From Saccharobesus litoralis (GTDB taxonomy: Bacteria > Pseudomonadota > Gammaproteobacteria > Enterobacterales > Alteromonadaceae): a stretch of DNA of 64,000 nt. The stretch lies in NCBI RefSeq assembly GCF_003063625.1, contig NZ_CP026604.1:2830065-2894064 (forward strand), read 5' to 3'. The notes under the pieces were generated by a model. The model worked only from the letters and a program-made list of their open reading frames with translations, was not told the DNA's origin and made no database searches. This document shows positions 26,029 through 35,807 of this stretch, piece by piece (the first letter of the stretch is position 1; each line of letters begins with the position of its first letter). The translations under genes and the position numbers were made by a program.

Positions 26029-27208
26029 AAAAAAAATTTTAGTATTAACCCCACGCTTTCCATACCCAGTTATCGGTGGAGACCGTCTTCGTATTTACTA
26101 TATTTGCAGGGAGCTAGCTAAAGAATATGATCTTACTCTGCTCAGTTTATGTGAATCACGCGAAGAAATGGAAATGGATATACCATTAGATGGTGTGTTT
26201 TCAAAAATAGAAAGGGTGATGTTGCCTAAATGGAAATCGTATTTAAATTGTTTGTTTAGTTTGCCTACAAATACACCATTACAAGTGGCGTACTATTCGT
26301 CACAAGCGTTTAAGAAAAAAGTTGATGAACTGCTCTCCAAACATGATCTGGCATTGGCCCATTTAATTCGTACAGGACACTATTTACGAGATTTCGATAC
26401 ACCAAAAGTGTTGGAGATGACTGATGCTATTTCAATGAACTATGAACGAGTTGGAGCAATTGAGAAATCCTCAGGCTTTAAAAATTTGGTCTATTCAGTT
26501 GAGCAGGATAGATTAAAAAAATACGAGCAGTCAATTGCTCATTATTTTGATTTGTCGGTTTTCGTATCTCAAGTTGATAAAGATTATTTATATCCCAAAA
26601 ACTCAGAGGTGCGAAACAAGGTTTTGGTCTGTTCAAATGGCGTTAGTTTTGACGCACTACCGTGTAATTATCAGCCTGATGGTAAGACAATTGTTTTTAT
26701 CGGTAATATGACAACCGTGCAAAATTTAGATGCAGCACGTTGGTTTGCAAAATCTGTTATGCCAGGACTTACGAAAATTGGTGATTATCAGTTTAAAGTG
26801 ATCGGTCGCATAAAAGAACAAGTGAAAAACGAGTTTAATCGTTACGCTAACACAATTGCCACAGGTAGCGTTGACAGTGTTGCTGAAGCGGCTGCAGGAG
26901 CTATTACTGGTGTTTGCCCAATGCGCTTAGGTGCTGGAGTACAGAATAAAGTTTTAGAGTATATGGCATTGGGTATGCCGGCTATTACTTCTTCTGTTGG
27001 ACTAGAAGGTATTGAAGCCGAAGTTGGCAAAGAAATTTTAGTCGCTGATAGCGTAAATGAGTACATTAATATGATACAAGAGATTACCAATAACATTAAA
27101 TATGCAGAAGAAATAGGGTACAAAGGAAATCAATTTGTACTTAAGGAAAACACTTGGTCCGGCAAGCTAAAACCTTTGATTGAGAAAATAAATAAACTAG
27201 TTCTTTAG
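26018..27208 (+). CDS. Glycosyltransferase, TIGR03087-like sugar transferase
   Basis: A 396-residue GT4-type protein: ILVLTPRFPYPVIGGDRLRI, LTLLSLC, TPLQVAYYSS, VLEMTDAISMNYERV, CSNGVSF, IVFIGNMTTVQNLDAARWFA and CPMRLGAGVQNKVLEYMALG. This motif set matches the sugar transferases often found with exosortase-type (PEP-CTERM/EpsH) exopolysaccharide loci; no exosortase is seen here. It is the last gene of the operon and is followed by a strong hairpin terminator five bases downstream. It overlaps the previous gene by 11 bp. Confidence 0.88.
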   Translation: MQDRKKILVLTPRFPYPVIGGDRLRIYYICRELAKEYDLTLLSLCESREEMEMDIPLDGVFSKIERVMLPKWKSYLNCLFSLPTNTPLQVAYYSSQAFKKKVDELLSKHDLALAHLIRTGHYLRDFDTPKVLEMTDAISMNYERVGAIEKSSGFKNLVYSVEQDRLKKYEQSIAHYFDLSVFVSQVDKDYLYPKNSEVRNKVLVCSNGVSFDALPCNYQPDGKTIVFIGNMTTVQNLDAARWFAKSVMPGLTKIGDYQFKVIGRIKEQVKNEFNRYANTIATGSVDSVAEAAAGAITGVCPMRLGAGVQNKVLEYMALGMPAITSSVGLEGIEAEVGKEILVADSVNEYINMIQEITNNIKYAEEIGYKGNQFVLKENTWSGKLKPLIEKINKLVL

Positions 27209-27212
27209 TCTT

Positions 27213-27243
27213 AGATTGGCTATTAAGCCAATCTGATTTTTTT
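27213..27243 (+). terminator. Rho-independent terminator ending the polysaccharide operon
   Basis: AGATTGGC (27213-27220), loop TATTAA, GCCAATCT (27227-27234), then GATTTTTTTT. It overlaps the last bases of the convergent wecA gene, whose own transcript would meet only the A-rich side. Confidence 0.88.
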
Positions 27244-28293
27244 TAACTTACTCGCTCTTCTTAACACCCTTATGCGTTTAACTAGCTTCCATACATGAAC
27301 AATCGCGTGATTGTACGCAAGAAACATTGCGATAAATAAAACTAGCATTAACGGCTCAGGCCATTGGTATATTTCTGAAATTATCCCTACTAAAGACAAC
27401 ATTACAGATGCAGTGCAAATAATCATTAGAGATTGTCTTGCAGTGAAGCCTGCACGCATAAAAATATGATGTAAGTGATCTCTATCAGGCTTAAATGGTG
27501 ATTGACCTTTGCGAATTCTTCGGTACATGATTGCTGCCATGTCCATGAGTGGGATAGCTATTATCCACAATGCGGTTACTGGTCGAAATGCTGCATTTTC
27601 ACCTTGTGTGCCAATAACTAGTATCCAAATAACGCTTAAGCCTATAAACATAGAACCTGCATCACCCATAAATATTTTACGAATATTGCCAGGGAATAGG
27701 CTTAAGTTAAATAATAAAAACGGAATAACAGAGAAAGCTATAATTAAAGGCAGAGTTACATGCTCGCTATTATTTCCTAGATAGAACAGTATCGCTGAAG
27801 AGCCAAAAGTGGTTAATGCTAGGCTACCCGCTAGTCCATCGATACCGTCAGTCATGTTAAACGCATTAATTGCAGCAATAACTGCGATAATAGTAAATAA
27901 GGTTCCAATAGTACCTAAATACACATCGCCAAAACCAAACAAGTTACCTAAATTAGCTAAATATGCTTGTTCGCCATAAACTAGAATGCAGGCTATCAGT
28001 ATTTGGGCGATTATTCTCAATTTAACTGATAAATCATGGTAGTCGTCCATCACACCTAGCAATACAATTAAACCAGCAGATATTAAGAATAGTTGAATTA
28101 GGTTGTCGTTTGGGAATGCCATCATGCAGGCTGTCATGGTACCTAAAAATATTGCTATACCACCAACTAAAGGCACCGCACCATTGTGATGTTTGCGGGC
28201 GTTGGGTAGGTCAACTAAACCTACCTTATCTGCAATAGGTTTTAAAAATGGAATAATAATAAGGGTTGTGAGCAGTGCGGTTAAAAATTCCAC
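27223..28293 (-). CDS. wecA: WecA-like undecaprenyl-phosphate glycosyl-1-phosphate transferase
   Basis: An MraY/WecA-family polytopic membrane enzyme of about 356 residues. I prefer the GTG at 28293, with GGAGAG eight bases upstream, over the GTG at 28320. Catalytic motifs are clear: AFNMTDGIDGLAGSLAL, NLSLFPGNIRKIFMGDAGSM and PDRDHLHHIFMRAGF. It transfers a HexNAc-1-phosphate (GlcNAc in WecA) to undecaprenyl phosphate and so would start the repeat unit assembled by the convergent operon, which has no priming enzyme of its own. It ends inside the operon's terminator. Confidence 0.88.
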   Translation of the reverse strand: MEFLTALLTTLIIIPFLKPIADKVGLVDLPNARKHHNGAVPLVGGIAIFLGTMTACMMAFPNDNLIQLFLISAGLIVLLGVMDDYHDLSVKLRIIAQILIACILVYGEQAYLANLGNLFGFGDVYLGTIGTLFTIIAVIAAINAFNMTDGIDGLAGSLALTTFGSSAILFYLGNNSEHVTLPLIIAFSVIPFLLFNLSLFPGNIRKIFMGDAGSMFIGLSVIWILVIGTQGENAAFRPVTALWIIAIPLMDMAAIMYRRIRKGQSPFKPDRDHLHHIFMRAGFTARQSLMIICTASVMLSLVGIISEIYQWPEPLMLVLFIAMFLAYNHAIVHVWKLVKRIRVLRRASKLKKIRLA

Positions 28294-28431
28294 GAGGACT
28301 CTCCATCTTGTTCCTTGCACTAAAATCTATCTTATTATAGTTGCTTTTATTTTAAAGCAATATGACTAATTGGGAATTAGTTAGAAATATTGCGACATGC
28401 AGCGCATTGAAGCAGAAATTTAAACGAATGC

Positions 28432-28654
28432 GTATCTACTCAACGTAATTTATTTTTCGCGCCTTGGTATTAATTCCCTGTCCACGTCAACTCTGTCTTT
28501 GCTGAGAATGTGGTAATTTAGTGACCTTGCTAAGTAAATGTGGGCTAAGCTTACTTTAATAAAGGCGCTGGATACCTGAATTCTCAGGTATGACGGCATT
28601 TTTTATACATGTGGTACAAATTTCCCTCTATATACAAACATGCTGAGTAGTTAC
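28432..28654. mobile_element. MITE-like element, copy 2
   Basis: The ends GTATCTACTCAACGT (28432-28446) and ATGCTGAGTAGTTAC (28640-28654) match the termini of the element at 6365-6625. The interior keeps CTTTAATAAAGGCGCTGGAT and the ACCTGAATTCTCAGGT hairpin but lacks about 38 bp present in copy 1. No target duplication is visible. It lies 12 bp beyond the stop of ugd, between ugd and wecA. From 28294 to 28431 I see nothing else. Confidence 0.7.
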
Positions 28655-28666
28655 AATCTGAATAGA

Positions 28667-29833
28667 TCAATCGTTACCAAATAAGTCCCTTGTATAGACT
28701 TTTTCAACGACATCTTTAATATCATCAGTTAAGCGGTTGGCAACAATTACATCTGATATTTTTTTGAATTCTTCTAGGTTATTTATGACTTGAGAGTTGT
28801 AAAAGCTTTCTTCTTGTAATACTGGCTCGTATACAATTACTTCAATGCCCTTAGCTTTTAATCGTTTCATAATACCTTGAATGGCAGAGGCTCTAAAATT
28901 GTCAGAGCCCGATTTCATAATTAAACGATATATTCCTACAACTTTAGGGTTACGCTCTAATATTGAATAGGCGATAAAGTCTTTACGCGTGGTGTTGGCG
29001 TCGACAATTGCGCGGATCATGTTGTTAGGTACATCTTGATAATTGGCCAGCAATTGTTTTGTATCTTTAGGTAAACAATAACCACCGTAACCAAATGATG
29101 GGTTATTGTAGTGGTTGCCTATTCTTGGGTCTAAGCCCACACCTTCAATGATTTGTTTAGTATTTAAACCGTGTGCTTCAGCGTATGAGTCTAATTCGTT
29201 AAAATAGGCGACTCGCATAGCAAGGTAAGTGTTTGAAAATAGTTTTACAGCCTCAGCTTCTGTCGAGTCCGTAAATAATGTTGGTACATCTTGCTTTATC
29301 GCTCCCCGCTGTAATAACTGAGCGAAAACTTGCGCTCTTTCTGATTGTTCGCCAACGATAATGCGTGATGGGTGCAAGTTGTCGTACAGCGCTTTGCCTT
29401 CACGTAAAAATTCAGGTGAAAAAACAATGTTGTTACAACACAACTGTTGTTTAATTTGTTTAGTGTAACCAACAGGGACGGTTGACTTTATTACCATAAT
29501 TGCTGTTGGGTTTATTTCTACTACTGTTTTTATTACGGCTTCTACAGATTTGGTATTAAAGTAGTTTGTTTGTGGGTCGTAATCTGTTGGGGTTGCGATT
29601 ACAACGTAGTCAGCACCTTGATACGCTTGTTGTGGGTTTAACGTCGCTGTTAAATTCAGTTCCTTGTTGGATAAGTACTCTTGAATCTCTTTATCTTCAA
29701 TAGGTGACTTTTTATTGTTAATTAAGTCTACTTTTTCTTGAATTATATCAACAGCAACCACTTCGTTGTGTTGTGCAAGTAAAATGGCGTTAGAAAGGCC
29801 AACATATCCGGTACCGGCAACAGCAATTTTCAT
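28667..29833 (-). CDS. ugd: UDP-glucose 6-dehydrogenase
   Basis: A 388-residue enzyme with N-terminal NAD-binding [20 protein letters not shown], the middle-domain [20 protein letters not shown], the catalytic cysteine in [12 protein letters not shown] (near residue 250), and C-terminal [20 protein letters not shown]. It is the compact (~390-residue) type found in enterobacteria. It oxidises UDP-glucose twice to UDP-glucuronate, using UDP-glucose from GalU (35.8 kb), so the exported polymer probably contains uronic acid. Lone minus-strand gene between repeat islands; ATG 29833 begins MKIAVAG as in homologues. Confidence 0.95.
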   Translation of the reverse strand: MKIAVAGTGYVGLSNAILLAQHNEVVAVDIIQEKVDLINNKKSPIEDKEIQEYLSNKELNLTATLNPQQAYQGADYVVIATPTDYDPQTNYFNTKSVEAVIKTVVEINPTAIMVIKSTVPVGYTKQIKQQLCCNNIVFSPEFLREGKALYDNLHPSRIIVGEQSERAQVFAQLLQRGAIKQDVPTLFTDSTEAEAVKLFSNTYLAMRVAYFNELDSYAEAHGLNTKQIIEGVGLDPRIGNHYNNPSFGYGGYCLPKDTKQLLANYQDVPNNMIRAIVDANTTRKDFIAYSILERNPKVVGIYRLIMKSGSDNFRASAIQGIMKRLKAKGIEVIVYEPVLQEESFYNSQVINNLEEFKKISDVIVANRLTDDIKDVVEKVYTRDLFGND

Positions 29834-29989
29834 TTGTTATTTTCTCTATGTTTTTTATTTTGGCGATTAAACCAAGCTAGCTGTTGAAAGAAATTTCAAC
29901 CTACAAAATTTAGACGTTTGAGATGAACATAAAATTTATGTATTTATACATAGTTTATCTAATTAGCTGGCTTGGTGGTAGTGGTATTT

Positions 29990-30176
29990 GGTGCGGGTAA
30001 ACCACACCTTATAAGGGCTGGCTTTATGCCAGCTAACCTAATGTATTAAATAGCTATTTGGTTGGGGGATGAACCCCACCCTTGGATATTGTTTTTGTAG
30101 AGCTGGCTTTATGCCATCTAACCTAATTTATCAAATTGACACTTGGTTGTTGGGGATAAACCCCACCCTACAGGGT
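29990..30176. repeat. Two-hairpin repeats, same family as 665-981
   Basis: Two units containing GGCTGGC-TTTAT-GCCAGC (about 30016-30040) and GAGCTGGC-TTTAT-GCCATC (about 30098), each followed by a hairpin that on the minus strand reads TGTAGGGTGGGG-TTTAT-CCCC. The last one (30152-30176) contains the TAG stop codon of the phosphomannomutase gene. Between ugd and this cluster (29834-29990) I see only AT-rich DNA. Confidence 0.8.
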
Positions 30177-31607
30177 TTGAATAGCTGTTAGTGTTTTATT
30201 AACCAAGTTTTGCGCTGTGATTACATCGTTTGCCTCGGCGTAGCAGCGTAATTCTGGTGCGTTACCTGATGGGCGAAGATGTACTATGTTACCGTCGCTT
30301 AAGGTCATTCGCAGGCCATCAGTACTGTTGATGTTTTTTATTTGAATTTCGCCAAAACCTAGGCAGTGTATTAACGCGTCTGGTTGTTTTAAGCCATCAG
30401 TTATAATGGCTTGGCTTTTTTCGGTTGCAAAGTTTTTGATTCTATCACTAGCGGTATAACGTTTAGGTAATGCGTTAACTACTGACTTAACTCCCTGTTT
30501 AGTGGAGGCCATCATTAACATTAATGCGGGTAATACTGCGTCGCGAGTCGGTAATGCAGTTAATGTTTGGTTATTTAGCTTAATGTCGCTACCTAATAAG
30601 TAGCCGCCATTGGCTTCAAAGCCTGCTATGGTTTGATACTGCTTGGCTAATTCCGCAAATTCAGCGATGACATAAGGCGAACCTATTTTGGTGCGGCTTA
30701 TGGTGTTAAATAGCTGACTGGCTTCGATAGCTGTGTTACAGCTAACCGGTACTGCTAATGCTTCAACCTTGAGTTGGGCTGAACAAATTAAACCGAGTAT
30801 GTCACCGCGTAACCATTCGCCATTTTCCCCTGCAATTAAAGGTCGGTCACCGTCACCATCGGTCGAAAATAAAAAGTCGAGTTGATGCTCTGTTACCCAA
30901 TGTTTGGCGCGCGCTACATCTTCATCTGATACCGCTTCAGTGTCTATTGGCACAAACTCATTACTGCGCCCTAAACTAATGACTTCTGCACCAAGTTGGC
31001 TGAACAACTGGCTGTATAGATCACGGCCCGCGCTAGAGTGTTCATATATACCTAAGCGTTTCCCCGCTAATATAGGAGCACTAAATAATGACAAGTAGCG
31101 GTCAAGGTAAGAATTGGCGGCGCGGTCGTCAATTTGTAAATCGGGTAATTGTTCTATAGCGCTAAATGCGACTTCAGCATTTTTGATAGCTGTTTCATCT
31201 GATTTGCTAATTTCGCCATCGGGGCGATAAAATTTTAAGCCATTGCGATCAAATGGGATATGGCTACCTGTGATCATGATTGATGGCTGTTTATCTTGCA
31301 TGGCTTGATAAGCTAATGCAGGTGTCGGAATAACGCCATAGTAGTTAACTTTTATGCCTTGTTGTTGTGCGGCTGCAGCGCAGGCTTGTGCCATGGCATA
31401 GCTGCTAGGTCGATTATCAATGGCAAATGCGATGCTATCAAATGTAAAACTTTGTTTGGCAACGCTGATAAAAGCATGGGTGAATGCTGCACAAGCATTG
31501 CTGCTAAATTGTGTTACCAGGCCACGCGCGCCACTAGTACCAAACGCAATACCGCTGGTTTCGATGACTTGGTTTGTTTGTAAGCTTGTTGTTTGTGATG
31601 CGCTCAT
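30168..31607 (-). CDS. Phosphomannomutase (ManB/CpsG-like)
   Basis: A 479-residue alpha-D-phosphohexomutase. [16 protein letters not shown] at the N-terminus, the phosphoserine loop [13 protein letters not shown] (Ser near 110), the metal loop [10 protein letters not shown] (near 248), the sugar-binding [11 protein letters not shown], and the phosphate-binding [13 protein letters not shown] are all present. It interconverts mannose-6-phosphate and mannose-1-phosphate for GDP-mannose synthesis by the manC gene upstream on the same strand. A phosphoglucomutase or bifunctional PMM/PGM activity cannot be excluded. The stop TAG is part of a hairpin-repeat lead. Confidence 0.88.
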   Translation of the reverse strand: MSASQTTSLQTNQVIETSGIAFGTSGARGLVTQFSSNACAAFTHAFISVAKQSFTFDSIAFAIDNRPSSYAMAQACAAAAQQQGIKVNYYGVIPTPALAYQAMQDKQPSIMITGSHIPFDRNGLKFYRPDGEISKSDETAIKNAEVAFSAIEQLPDLQIDDRAANSYLDRYLSLFSAPILAGKRLGIYEHSSAGRDLYSQLFSQLGAEVISLGRSNEFVPIDTEAVSDEDVARAKHWVTEHQLDFLFSTDGDGDRPLIAGENGEWLRGDILGLICSAQLKVEALAVPVSCNTAIEASQLFNTISRTKIGSPYVIAEFAELAKQYQTIAGFEANGGYLLGSDIKLNNQTLTALPTRDAVLPALMLMMASTKQGVKSVVNALPKRYTASDRIKNFATEKSQAIITDGLKQPDALIHCLGFGEIQIKNINSTDGLRMTLSDGNIVHLRPSGNAPELRCYAEANDVITAQNLVNKTLTAIQTL

Positions 31608-31676
31608 TGTTATTTTTTCCGTTAGGGTTGGGCGTTTAGTTAATAAAAGTTTTGAATGGTTGAATTTAGTTTAATG

Positions 31677-31865
31677 CTGCTTCCAGAAAGTAATGATCAG
31701 TTCGATTTATTCTCTCGGTATACAAAACGCACTAAGATCCTAATATTTTTAACCATATTTCGATTAAACGAACAACTTCTGGCTGAGCCCGTTGAAGTCT
31801 CGTTACTTTTTTAATTTACCGACACTTCGACTGCTTCGCGCTCAGTGTGAAGGTGCTCATAAACC
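31677..31865. repeat. F3 repeat, copy 1
   Basis: A ~190-bp sequence starting TTCCAGAAAGTAATGATCAG and ending CTTCGCGCTCAGTGTGAAGG, with an internal imperfect inverted pair GGCTGAGCCCGTTGAAG / CTTCGACTGCTTCGCGCTCAG. The second copy is at 33919-34092, so the two flank manC in direct orientation. No ORF. Confidence 0.75.
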
Positions 31866-32019
31866 TAATACTTATGTTTTGATCGCTACAGCTTTCAATG
31901 AATCAAAATTGAAACCTTTCTAGGTTGTATCCACATGTAGCAATCCGTGTTTATCGGGCTACAAGCTGAGTTACATAGTTTTGTGAACAAAGCTAAGAGT
32001 AGGCTTTGAAACAATACTT

Positions 32020-32212
32020 ATCCATCGGCCTAAAGACCGACCTACAAATTTTATTGCTGCGATGCATCGATCTTAAGGCTAATTTATTGTTAATTTTGCA
32101 AGCATAAATGCTCGCCTACAGGGCTAAAGGCTAATCTATCGTGATTTGTAGGGTCGATTTTTCATCGACAAACCTTGTGTTAGTCGAAATAAATTCGGCC
32201 CTACAAAAAAAC
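32020..32212. repeat. Run of differing hairpin elements downstream of manC
   Basis: In order: CGGCC-TAAA-GACCG (inverse of the F6 hairpin, ~32036), GCAAGCAT-AA-ATGCTCGC (inverse of the family A hairpin, ~32099), TGTAGGGTCGAT-TTTTC-ATCGAC (~32147), and GTCGAAA-TAAA-TTCGGCCCTACA (~32183). Four stem types lie within 190 bp. From 31866 to 32020 I see nothing recognisable beyond a fragment near 31930. Confidence 0.75.
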
Positions 32213-32215
32213 AGC

Positions 32216-33628
32216 TTATTTGCTGACGCGTCCGTATATGTCTTCAAAACGAACAATATCGTCTTCACCTAAGTATGAACCCGACTGTACTTCAATTAGT
32301 TCCAGTGGCACTTTACCCGGGTTTTCCAGTGCGTGTACAACACCAACGGGTATGTAGGTTGACTGGTTTTCGGTGAGTAATAGCGTTTGTTCACCATTGG
32401 TTACTTTGGCTGTACCAGATACAACAATCCAATGTTCGGCTCTGTGGTGGTGCATTTGTACTGATAGTTTTGCGCCTGGTTTTACGGTAATTCGTTTAAC
32501 CTGAAAGCGCTCTCCGTTGTCGATTGAGTCATAGCTGCCCCATGGGCGATAGACTTCGCGATGGAATTCAAATTCGCTACGTTGGTCGGCTTTTAGCTGA
32601 TTGACAATGGCTTTTACTTGTTGGCATTTATCTTTATGGGCAACAAGAACCGCGTCTTTGGTGTTTACCACCACTAAATCGTCTACACCTACGGTTGCTA
32701 TTAACTTTTCACCGGCAACAACTAACGTGTTGTTGGTATCTACTGATTTAACATCACCGATAAATGCATTGCCTTTATCATCTTTTTCTTTTACATCCCA
32801 CAATGCAGCAAAACCACCAACATCGTTCCAGCCAGCATCTAAAGCTACTACTACGGCGTCTTGGGTTTTTTCCATAACAGCGTAGTCAATGGAATCATCC
32901 GGACAGGCTTTAAAGGCTTCTTCGTTTACGCGCACAAAGTCTAAATCGGCGGCTTCCTGCGCCATGGCCAACTCGCATGCTGAATAAATATCAGGGCGAT
33001 GAGCTTTAAGTTCTTCTAGGTAACGGCTGGCTTTAAATAAAAACATACCGCTATTCCAGTAATATTGGCCACTGGCTAAATAGTCTTCGGCTGTGGTTTT
33101 ATTCGGTTTTTCGACAAATGAATCAACCGTAAATTGTTGTTCTGCTTCAAGCGGCTCTCCACGCTTAATATAGCCGTAACCAGTTTCAGCATGACTGGGT
33201 ACAATACCAAAAGTAACCAGCTTGCCAGCTTCTGCCAATGGTAGGGCTGATTTTACTACGTCACAAAATGTATCGGCTTGTTTAATATCATGATCGGCAG
33301 CTAGTACTAACAATAATGGATCTTCTCCACTATTAATTGCTTTTATAGCAGCCAAGGCGATAGCCGGAGCCGTATTGCGCCCCACGGGTTCAAGAATGAT
33401 AGATGAATTTTGTTCAATTTGGCGCATTTGCTCAGCAGCCATGAATCTGTGGTCTTCATTACAGATTAGCATTGGTGCTTTAGCGTTTAATGCGCTTAAG
33501 CGCAATGCGGTTTCTTGCAGCATGCTGTGCCCAGAAATTAACGGAATAAACTGCTTGGGGTATTTAGAACGCGATAAAGGCCACAAACGAGTGCCTGAAC
33601 CACCCGCCATTATTATAGGTAAAATCAT
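32216..33628 (-). CDS. manC: Mannose-1-phosphate guanylyltransferase / mannose-6-phosphate isomerase
   Basis: A 470-residue type II enzyme. Pyrophosphorylase domain: [20 protein letters not shown] with [33 protein letters not shown] and [10 protein letters not shown]. The C-terminal cupin-type isomerase domain has [30 protein letters not shown] and [14 protein letters not shown]. It makes GDP-mannose from mannose-1-phosphate and GTP and can also supply mannose-6-phosphate. With the phosphomannomutase it forms the GDP-mannose branch feeding the polysaccharide operon. No GMD or fucose synthase is seen, so mannose itself is the likely sugar. It is flanked by two direct F3 repeats. Confidence 0.94.
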   Translation of the reverse strand: MILPIIMAGGSGTRLWPLSRSKYPKQFIPLISGHSMLQETALRLSALNAKAPMLICNEDHRFMAAEQMRQIEQNSSIILEPVGRNTAPAIALAAIKAINSGEDPLLLVLAADHDIKQADTFCDVVKSALPLAEAGKLVTFGIVPSHAETGYGYIKRGEPLEAEQQFTVDSFVEKPNKTTAEDYLASGQYYWNSGMFLFKASRYLEELKAHRPDIYSACELAMAQEAADLDFVRVNEEAFKACPDDSIDYAVMEKTQDAVVVALDAGWNDVGGFAALWDVKEKDDKGNAFIGDVKSVDTNNTLVVAGEKLIATVGVDDLVVVNTKDAVLVAHKDKCQQVKAIVNQLKADQRSEFEFHREVYRPWGSYDSIDNGERFQVKRITVKPGAKLSVQMHHHRAEHWIVVSGTAKVTNGEQTLLLTENQSTYIPVGVVHALENPGKVPLELIEVQSGSYLGEDDIVRFEDIYGRVSK

Positions 33629-33918
33629 CCTGAGTTACTCTTGAACTAATTAAAATTTAACTTGGATTGTTGTCTTATTTCAGTTTGAATTAGACAACAC
33701 GAACAAATAAATAACAGCATTGTAAAGTAGCAAACCCAGCTTAGCTATAGCCGTTCGGCTATAAATTAGAATTTGTGAGCAATTTTGCTATAACTTATTG
33801 GTTGATTGTTGGGGGGTTGTGTTTTTTGAGCGGATGTTTGCCTTACACGTGCCAATCCGGTTTAGTTTAAATTCTGCTCGCCGAATAAATAATTCGAACT
33901 TATCATTTATTTCTAGTA

Positions 33919-34092
33919 CTGTTTCCAGAAAGAAATGATCAGTTGAATCACTCGCATAATTTACTATCACTCCTGATGTTTTTAGCCATATTTAGATTAA
34001 ATAAACAACTTCAGGCTGAGCTTGTCGAAGTCTTATTACTTTCTAATTTACCGACACTTCGACTGCTTCGCGCTCAGTGTGAAAGTGCTCAC
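33919..34092. repeat. F3 repeat, copy 2
   Basis: Starts TTTCCAGAAAGAAATGATCAG and ends GCTTCGCGCTCAGTGTGAAA, with the inverted pair GGCTGAGCTTGTCGAAG / CTTCGACTGCTTCGCGCTCAG. It is clearly related to 31677-31865 with scattered substitutions. Elsewhere in the 33629-34313 gap I see a perfect hairpin TATAGCCG-TT-CGGCTATA at 33746-33763 and AT-rich DNA, but no gene. Confidence 0.75.
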
Positions 34093-34313
34093 CAATGTTT
34101 TCAACTAATCAAAATTAAATTTAAAAGGTACTAGAAACTCTATTAGCAATATCAACGTTTCTAGTTTTTATGGTTAAAACCCCTTGTTTTTTATGTTTTA
34201 TCTCTTGCGCTCGATAGGCTAAATCATCTAGTATCTTGGTTATTATTGGTGATGATTAACTTGGTTTTTCTTTCGCCTTTATGTTGGTTAGGGGAATTTA
34301 AAAGGATTTTGTT

Positions 34314-35693
34314 ATGGATATTTTGCATCATGGTGCAGTGGACGGGGTGACAGGATCTTGTCATCAATTGGTGGTGAGTGATTGCCAGTCGTATTTAATC
34401 GATTGTGGCGCGTTTCAAGGTGCAGAGGTATCAGCCAAAGGCGCTGGACATAATCAACTTGAAATAGAGTTTGATATTAGCACTGTACAGGCGTTAATTG
34501 TTACCCATTGTCATATTGATCATGTTGGGCGTATACCTTACTTAATCGCTGCTGGTTTTAAAGGCGCTATTATTTGCAGTCGCGCGTCAGCTCGTTTATT
34601 GCCATTGGTTTTACAAGATGCTATCGAGCTATCACTTACGCGTAACAAGAACTTAGTTGATGGCTTTTTACGGCGCATTGAAAAGCAAATGATAGCGCTG
34701 GATTATAAAACCTGGTTTACCTTACCCGGTAACCAACCGGTTGCTATGCGTTTACAGCGCGCTGGGCACATATTGGGTTCTGCCTATGTTGAATTTGATA
34801 TTAAGCAAACTGATAGCCGAGTGGTTTTTTCGGGTGATTTGGGTGCACCCTATACGCCTCTGTTACCCGCTCCTCAAGCCCCGCGTCGGGCTGATATATT
34901 AGTCATTGAAAGCACCTATGGTGATCGCTTGCACGAAAAACGCAAGCAACGTCGGCAACAGTTAAAACGCGTAATAGAGCGAGCGTTAGCTAATAAAGGG
35001 ACTGTATTGATCCCAGCTTTTAGCATTGGTCGTACACAAGAGTTGCTGTATGAGTTAGAAGATATTATTCATAAAAGTAAACATGGGCAGCATGGTAAAG
35101 CCAATATATGGCAACATATTGATGTGATTGTTGACTCGCCATTGGCCGCTAAATTTACCGAGTATTATCGAGAGTTGTCTTTGTTGTGGGATGAAGAGGC
35201 TCGCGCAAAATTAAAGTCGGGGCGGCATCCACTCAGTTTTGAGCAGCTATATACAGTTGCTAGTCACGATGAACATGTGCGTGCGGTTAATTATTTGCAT
35301 AGCACAGGTAAACCCGCCATTGTTATTGCCGCGTCGGGCATGTGTGCAGGGGGACGAATTGTGAACTATTTAAAGCAATTATTACCAGATGCTCGAACCG
35401 ATGTGTTGTTTGTGGGTTATCAAGCGCAAGGTACATTGGGGCGTGATATTCAAACTTATGCACCACGCGGCGGTTATGTTTTTATTGATGAACAAAAAGT
35501 CGAGATAAAAGCGCAAATTTATACTTTGTCAGGTTATTCTGCGCATGCTGACCAACAAGATCTGATCAATTTTGTGACTCGCATTAACAAGCCGCCACAG
35601 GAAATACGTATAGTACATGGCGATAATCAAGCTAAGTTAGCTTTGCAGCATAAGTATTCTGAGTTGGGGTTCAATGCTCGGGTGATGTCGTAG
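34314..35693 (+). CDS. Metallo-beta-lactamase fold, beta-CASP family nuclease
   Basis: A 459-residue protein with the MBL zinc motif HCHIDH (about residues 64-69), upstream CGAFQG, downstream FSGDLGAPY and GHILGSAYVEF. The beta-CASP insert and C-terminal motifs follow: IPAFSIGRTQELLYEL, IVIAASGMCAGGRIVNYL, GYQAQGTLGRDI and SGYSAHADQQDL. This is the CPSF73/archaeal aCPSF-like group, whose studied members cleave RNA. Bacterial proteins of this type are little studied. AAAAGGA precedes the ATG. It stands alone on the plus strand among nucleotide-sugar genes, and no functional link is evident. Confidence 0.88.
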   Translation: MDILHHGAVDGVTGSCHQLVVSDCQSYLIDCGAFQGAEVSAKGAGHNQLEIEFDISTVQALIVTHCHIDHVGRIPYLIAAGFKGAIICSRASARLLPLVLQDAIELSLTRNKNLVDGFLRRIEKQMIALDYKTWFTLPGNQPVAMRLQRAGHILGSAYVEFDIKQTDSRVVFSGDLGAPYTPLLPAPQAPRRADILVIESTYGDRLHEKRKQRRQQLKRVIERALANKGTVLIPAFSIGRTQELLYELEDIIHKSKHGQHGKANIWQHIDVIVDSPLAAKFTEYYRELSLLWDEEARAKLKSGRHPLSFEQLYTVASHDEHVRAVNYLHSTGKPAIVIAASGMCAGGRIVNYLKQLLPDARTDVLFVGYQAQGTLGRDIQTYAPRGGYVFIDEQKVEIKAQIYTLSGYSAHADQQDLINFVTRINKPPQEIRIVHGDNQAKLALQHKYSELGFNARVMS

Positions 35694-35710
35694 AGTGGAT
35701 GATACTATTT

Positions 35711-35785
35711 TTGTAGGGCAGGTTTACACCTGCCACTCGAATTTGCTTGTTGAAATAAATTTCGATCTACAATGAGATAAGCTTA
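35711..35785. repeat. Hairpin repeats between convergent genes
   Basis: TGTAGGGCAGGT-TTAC-ACCTGCC at about 35711-35735 and a GTTGAAAT-AAAT-TTCGATCTACA element at about 35750-35775. The first has a perfect 7-bp stem with a sequence not seen elsewhere in the window. Confidence 0.7.
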
Positions 35786-35807
35786 AGCCTATCCAAATAC
35801 AAAAGAA

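Noticed and set aside
23955..27208. Assigning specific sugars to each glycosyltransferase
   Set aside because: Family 4 motifs do not reveal donor or acceptor; only a general GDP-mannose or UDP-GlcA supply can be inferred.
33746..33763. Perfect hairpin TATAGCCG-TT-CGGCTATA as a terminator
   Set aside because: It lies between divergent genes, has no T run, and no transcript is expected to end there.
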